This document shows positions 63,596 to 64,000 of a DNA stretch of 64,000 bases, piece by piece. The notes beneath the pieces were generated by a model. The model did not search any database. It saw nothing but the letters and a program-made list of their open reading frames with translations, and was not told where the DNA came from. Location: assembly GCA_913020445.1 (NCBI GenBank), contig CAJWAR010000008.1:38475-102474 (forward strand). The letters are read 5' to 3'. Made by a program: the position numbers and the translations under genes. Source of the stretch: an uncultured Rhodospirillaceae bacterium (GTDB lineage: Bacteria; Pseudomonadota; Alphaproteobacteria; Rhodospirillales; UBA2165). Numbering within the stretch: the stretch's first letter is position 1; every line of letters starts with the position of its first letter.

Positions 63596-64000
63596 TTACT
63601 TCTTTTTGGCTTTCGCCAGTTCAGCATCGAGAACTTTGCGGAATCGCTCGATCGGTAAGTGACCATCGATCCGTTTTTCGTTCACGACAAATGTTGGTGT
63701 TGATTGAACTTTATATTTTTTATCGCCGTCATTGCGGATTTTCATCACGCCGTCGAAGACTTCTTTATTACTTACGCAGGCCTGATAGGTTTCCTTGGAA
63801 ATTCCAGCCAGCAGGCCAATCTGCGATAAGGCTGCCGCCGGATCAGCAACTTTCGCCCAGTTTTGCTGGGTGCCGAAAATAATATCGACGACGGGAAAAT
63901 AGCGTTCTTTGGGCGCGCATCTGGCCATCATGGCAGCCGCAAGGGCGAGCCGATCCAATGGAAAGTCGCGGAAAACAAATTTGACTTTGCCGGTTTCAAC
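63596..64000 (-). CDS. DsbA-family thioredoxin-like protein, N-terminus outside the window
   Basis: Frame is open to the window end (…VETGKVKFVFRDFPLDRLALAAAMMARCA); TPTFVVNEKRIDGHLPIERF C-terminal region. Confidence 0.82.
   Translation of the reverse strand, partial: VETGKVKFVFRDFPLDRLALAAAMMARCAPKERYFPVVDIIFGTQQNWAKVADPAAALSQIGLLAGISKETYQACVSNKEVFDGVMKIRNDGDKKYKVQSTPTFVVNEKRIDGHLPIERFRKVLDAELAKAKKK

Overview
This 64 kb window is chromosomal DNA from an alphaproteobacterium (Rhodospirillales-like by gene content; this is an inference). It is densely coding, with no tRNA, rRNA, CRISPR array or transposase that I could see. Main blocks: (i) the end of a large membrane protein, a radical-SAM/SPASM-like protein, TrmL, petABC (bc1 complex), a cyclophilin and mtnP-mtnA; (ii) a TRAP-TAXI region with three tandem paralogous receptors, two with nearly identical leaders and all three with near-identical terminators, followed by one fused TRAP permease and, on the opposite strand, a glutamine-synthetase-like enzyme, a Rieske oxygenase and RidA; (iii) glnS, a SYLF protein, two tandem degenerate EAL proteins and a UDP-glucuronate decarboxylase-like protein; (iv) a nearly complete dcw cluster, mraZ to ftsZ, then lpxC, bamD, recN and ligA, with five CCCA/TGGG boxes phased at 10 bp upstream of mraZ; (v) a four-gene minus-strand module: CRP-like regulator, secreted caspase-like protein with duplicated N-terminal domains, FecR-like exported protein and CHASE2 class III adenylate cyclase, with a perfect TGTGA-N6-TCACA palindrome between the regulator and the caspase gene; (vi) the F0 ATP synthase operon, smc and a truncated DsbA-like gene. 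The best candidate for an undescribed system is the apparently self-contained cAMP-CRP/caspase circuit at 51.1-57.3 kb. The three-unit TAXI array and its linked GS-like/Rieske genes come second.
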